A stretch of DNA of 16,923 nt from a bacterium (GTDB lineage Bacteria > Patescibacteriota > 4484-211): NCBI GenBank assembly GCA_027020325.1, contig JALUVT010000024.1, positions 1 to 16,923 on the forward strand, written 5' to 3'. The notes beneath the pieces are model-generated. The model did no database searches and was not told the origin of the DNA. It was given only the letters and a program-made list of their open reading frames with translations. Below, piece by piece: positions 15,501 through 16,923 of this stretch (within the stretch, counting starts at the first letter, position 1; the number at the start of each line of letters is the position of its first letter). The position numbers and the translations under genes were made by a program.

Positions 15501-15925
15501 CTTTTTAGTTTAAAAAGGTAAACTTTGGCATGATTTGGTTTGGTAGTTTTCCTGATAAGAAGCCTATTTTCTCTTATAAGCTTAAGAAAAAACTTGACTT
15601 GTTCATAAAATTCTTTTTGGTCAAATTGCGCGGAATTGATTGACTGTCTGACTGAGTCTAAAAATAAATTGATTTTTTCTTCTTCGAAGATATGTTTTTG
15701 TAAGCGGCCATATTCAACCAAAATTCCTCCAATCTTGCCGACATTCAAACCAACTAGTATGTTTAACATTGCTTCTTGATTATTTTTTAACCCTTGATAT
15801 AGTTCTCTAATTCCAGAAAAATAGAAAAATCCAACTAAAAATTTTAACTCTTTACTCTTCTCGATTAGTTCACCAAGCCTCTTTTTCAAAGAATTTTGCC
15901 CGTGATTAGTAATAAATTGAGTCAT
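12548..15925 (-). CDS. PLD-nuclease / SNF2-family helicase fusion, restriction-type
   Basis: The product is 1125 aa. The N-terminal part (about 1-195) is a phospholipase-D-like domain with one HKD half-site: HAKVYLFK (H132, K134) followed by TGSSNLTQSG (152-161, N156). One copy per chain suggests a dimeric active site, as in BfiI. A superfamily 2 SNF2-type helicase follows: Q-motif region YRYQLDAIEQA (255-265), Walker A ADVVGLGKT (278-286), DEAH (358-361), TATPFNN (387-393), FSEYTD (735-740), LSEGFN (796-801) and QRLGRINR (822-829). The ~200 C-terminal residues are helical and unassigned. The protein should translocate on DNA and cut unmodified DNA. It is the first gene of the operon, with its own promoter at the start codon and an ATGA overlap with the methyltransferase. 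Relatives known to me are DrmD/BrxHII-type helicases, which share the helicase but generally not this PLD fusion. Confidence 0.9.
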   Translation of the reverse strand: MTQFITNHGQNSLKKRLGELIEKSKELKFLVGFFYFSGIRELYQGLKNNQEAMLNILVGLNVGKIGGILVEYGRLQKHIFEEEKINLFLDSVRQSINSAQFDQKEFYEQVKFFLKLIRENRLLIRKTTKPNHAKVYLFKLKSDQFRPGVFITGSSNLTQSGLTSQNEFNVEIADFGFEEAEEYFDNLWEKATMITEYGDIKRKLIETIEQKTLVREISPFEAFVLVLQTYLDSFEHKKISNSLVEVFKRNNYFPYRYQLDAIEQALAIIEKHNGVILADVVGLGKTVIACAIARELRKRGLIICPPGLKGDPQTKDGGWNMYKEQFGLFDWEVWSLGDLDKLQDTITKMNDIEVVIIDEAHRFRNEDTQRYEYLKNICRGKIVILLTATPFNNRPTDILSLLKLFTTPKKSTLTLDSNLADKFTILNAEFRKLGYIEKYAHSPAPQKKKKVFSYYEKLFGEKEVDFQKVRERTRNLARQIRDVIEPVIIRRNRLDLTSNPRYQNEVKNLSQLTNPQEWFFYLTKKQSEFYDRIISYFTNPEEEGLFKGAIYRPFDYEKEVYDSESLGWEENREFHQQHNLYDFMRRLLVKRFESSFGAFYKSVENFRRTTKIALEFVKKTNKFVLARKLMEDIYDQDVEEIDRELERYAQALKESKNLNPQKHKIYYLNKNFKLKKEFLADIESDLRLFDQILKELELLKLLENDPKIARLIENAKKILKEKSPYKEPKRKIVIFSEYTDTINYLAPKLQEEFRNRVLVVSGDLSKKKVTAINRNFDASFLKQEDDFDILLTTDKLSEGFNLNRAGMVINYDIPWNPVRVIQRLGRINRISKKVFEKLYLVNFFPTEKGASLVKSREIAANKMFLIHNVLGEDAKIFAPDEQPAPSKLYQRIQQNPEKLEKMSFSTKVFKIYQKIEQEHPEIIEKLKKAPPRVKTAKKFKEDELLVFVKKGRLYVYWVKYTPNGKNKIKVSSLEEVFDRIKCSPDEKVLNWNTEQFWQAYEEVKVFKEIRQLSTNEQSLEGKALNNLKHLLSQIPQRELQSLLPYLTFLRTLSKDIADYGDLASYTLRRIKNFKIDSEKEVTATARELEKLRKRLGGENYLERKKQRIKNLEKEIIVAIENKTQA

Positions 15926-15931
15926 TATCTT

Positions 15932-15960
15932 ATTCTATCTTGAGACTGTTATTTTCTCAA
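15932..15960 (-). promoter_or_regulatory. Operon promoter, predicted leaderless
   Basis: On the minus strand, TTGAGA (15960-15955) and TAGAAT (15937-15932) are separated by exactly 17 nt, a close match to the housekeeping sigma consensus. The -10 ends 6 nt before the ATG at 15925, so transcription should begin at or within a base or two of the start codon, giving a leaderless mRNA. No Shine-Dalgarno sequence is present. Confidence 0.6.
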
Positions 15961-16092
15961 TTACTCCCAACCCTTGTTGTTCTATAAAAATTTTGTAGTG
16001 ATCTAAGGGAATGATACTAAAATCTCATCGAGGTTAAATTGTCCAAGAAAAATTTTAATCTCGGGGATAAGAAAAGCATTCAAAGACTCAGC
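15935..16092 (-). pseudogene. Possible decayed coding remnant
   Basis: On the minus strand one frame reads AESLNAFLIPEIKIFLGQF and continues to LDEILVSFP, then stops at 16003-16005. The next frame reads DHYKIFIEQQGLGVIEKI and ends at a TAG at 15935-15937. Adding one T after CCCT would join them as SFP-L-DHYK, so the stretch reads as the C-terminus of a protein broken by a 1-nt loss; further stops lie upstream. I cannot name the family. The final TAG is also the first three bases of the operon's -10 box. The stretch may be coincidental. Confidence 0.25.
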
Positions 16093-16191
16093 CCTTCACG
16101 CCTATAAATGGATGAAAAAAGATAGGGGGGCGATTATTGACTTAAACCAACCTCAAATTCCATCGTGCCAACAAAAAAGCAAACTATATTC

Positions 16192-16265
16192 TGGCTGCCG
16201 GGCTAGGATTCGAACCTAGATTAACGGTTCCAGAGACCGCTGTCCTACCTTTAGACGACCCGGCA
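16192..16265 (-). tRNA. tRNA-Gln (anticodon CUG)
   Basis: The 74-nt minus-strand gene folds cleanly. The acceptor is TGCCGGG pairing with CCCGGCA, the D-stem GTCT/GGAC, the anticodon stem GCGGT/ACCGT with 7-nt loop CTCTGGA giving anticodon CTG, a 4-nt variable loop, and the T-arm CTAGG-TTCGAAT-CCTAG. U1-A72 and discriminator G73 are classic bacterial tRNA-Gln features, and CCA is encoded. It reads CAG codons. It sits between the accessory operon and the glycosyltransferase gene; tRNA genes are common integration sites, but no second copy of its 3' end was found in the window. A T6 run on the minus strand about 15 nt downstream (near 16171-16178) may help termination, without a clear stem. Confidence 0.95.
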
Positions 16266-16268
16266 TTA

Positions 16269-16296
16269 TTTGCATTTATCTTTGGGTTTATATAAA
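16269..16296 (+). promoter_or_regulatory. Possible promoter of the glycosyltransferase gene
   Basis: TTTGCA (16269-16274) and TATAAA (16291-16296) lie 16 nt apart. The -10 ends 8 nt before the ATG at 16305, again predicting a leaderless or nearly leaderless transcript. The -10 is part of the palindrome TTTATATAAA (16287-16296), which could also serve the divergent tRNA-Gln gene, 22 bp away. Confidence 0.35.
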
Positions 16297-16304
16297 AATT
16301 AACT

Positions 16305-16923
16305 ATGCAGGGTGCGAGGCTGGAGAAAAAAGATTATATTTTAACCTCCAGTGCAATTATATTTTACCTTATTTCCCTTATTATCGCCAAATTTTCTCTT
16401 CATTATTACCTTTCATTCTATTTTTATCTCGGGGCTTTGGCGACTGTTTTGTTTGCGGCAATAAGGAGCGTTAATTTAGCTCATCTTAAAAGCATTTTGC
16501 GGCAAAATTTGTTTTTTTTACTGTTGTTATTAATTATTTCTTTACCCTTTCATTTAGCTTTTCTGCGCACTTATCCTTTGGTTAGTGTTGGGGATGAATT
16601 GCGTGATGGAGGGATAAATGCCGTAGCGGTGGCTGAAGGTAAAATTCAAAATATTTTCAGTTATGTTCGTTATGAAGCGAGCAGTTTTTTCATTCCTTGG
16701 GTAATTTCCCATCTCTATCCTTTAATAGGACGGAGTGTTCTTTTGTTTCGGCTTCCCGCTGCTTTAATGGCCAGCTTGAATTTAGTTCTTTTTTTCCTTC
16801 TGCTGCGTTCTTTGCGTGTTTCTGCACTCATTGCCTTTTTAACAACTTTGCTCCTTTTTTCCCTTCCCTGGCATCTTTTTTACGCCCGTACTGAACTGAT
16901 TAACTTACTGAATGTTTCGGCGG
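16305..16923 (+). CDS. GT-C (PMT/GT39-like) membrane glycosyltransferase, 5' part
   Basis: The frame is open from ATG 16305 to the window end (206 codons, incomplete); an in-frame TAA at 16293 rules out an earlier start. The product is strongly hydrophobic, with helices at about 12-30, 35-52, 68-86, 132-150, 152-168 and 172-190. After the early helices comes an extracytoplasmic loop with VSVGDELRDG (93-102), an acidic pair in the place of the catalytic D-E of PMT/ArnT-type GT-C enzymes, which use lipid-linked sugars. RLPAALMASLN (149-159) and LPWHLFYARTE (187-197) match the R-x-P helix start and the P-x-x-x-x-x-A/S-R element seen in this superfamily. It likely glycosylates a cell-envelope protein, lipid or polymer at the outer face of the membrane. 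The substrate is unknown because the C-terminal half is missing. Confidence 0.75.
   Translation, partial: MQGARLEKKDYILTSSAIIFYLISLIIAKFSLHYYLSFYFYLGALATVLFAAIRSVNLAHLKSILRQNLFFLLLLLIISLPFHLAFLRTYPLVSVGDELRDGGINAVAVAEGKIQNIFSYVRYEASSFFIPWVISHLYPLIGRSVLLFRLPAALMASLNLVLFFLLLRSLRVSALIAFLTTLLLFSLPWHLFYARTELINLLNVSA

Noticed and set aside
5405..15925. Naming the operon as BREX or DISARM
   Set aside because: The hallmark genes of those systems (PglZ, BrxC; DrmA, DrmB) are absent; only the methylase and helicase classes are shared.
16192..16265. tRNA-Gln 3' end as one half of an att pair
   Set aside because: No repeat of the tRNA 3' sequence was found by eye elsewhere in the window, and no integrase gene is present.
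1..16923. CRISPR array or rRNA genes
   Set aside because: No regularly spaced repeats and no rRNA-like stretches were seen on either strand.

Overview
The window looks like part of a small-genome bacterium, most likely of the Candidate Phyla Radiation (Patescibacteria). The evidence is a short archaeal-type aspartyl-tRNA synthetase, weak or absent Shine-Dalgarno sequences with -10 boxes that nearly touch start codons, A+T-rich DNA, and a prolipoprotein diacylglyceryl transferase showing a Gram-positive-like lipoprotein pathway. TGA ends several genes normally, so the code is the standard one and not that of the SR1/Gracilibacteria lineages. The phylum assignment is inference.

Layout. Positions 1-2654 (+) are core genes: the 3' part of an aromatic-amino-acid-permease-like membrane protein, lgt, and aspS, which overlaps lgt by 80 nt. 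A PD-(D/E)XK nuclease with five cysteines converges on aspS (2676-3446, -). Positions 3447-5399 are a scarred boundary zone. It holds a 79-codon single-pass membrane protein, a roughly 1.03-kb insertion sequence with imperfect 17-bp terminal inverted repeats and a frameshifted DDE transposase, and a short fragment resembling the catalytic core of an APH-type kinase.

Positions 5405-15925 (-) are the main point of interest: four tightly packed genes that read as one operon. In order of transcription they are a PLD-nuclease/SNF2-type helicase fusion (1125 aa), a large Eco57I/PglX-like adenine-N6 DNA methyltransferase (1091 aa), a two-TM membrane protein (230 aa), and a 1053-aa helical protein of unknown function. 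The first two genes overlap by 4 nt (ATGA); the later gaps are 15 nt and 1 nt. A TTGAGA-N17-TAGAAT promoter sits so close to the first ATG that the transcript should be leaderless. The set looks like a modification-based anti-phage system. The methyltransferase would mark self DNA, the helicase-nuclease would attack unmodified DNA, and the membrane and solenoid proteins would be sensor or effector parts that ordinary restriction-modification systems lack.

Beyond the operon lie a possible decayed coding remnant (15935-16092), a tRNA-Gln(CUG) gene (16192-16265, -) at the island edge, and a divergent GT-C/PMT-like membrane glycosyltransferase that runs off the window end. Core genes are visibly richer in G+C than the 3.5-16.1 kb stretch, and the membrane-protein gene and the 3' part of the methyltransferase gene are the most A+T-rich. 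No integrase, CRISPR array or rRNA is seen.
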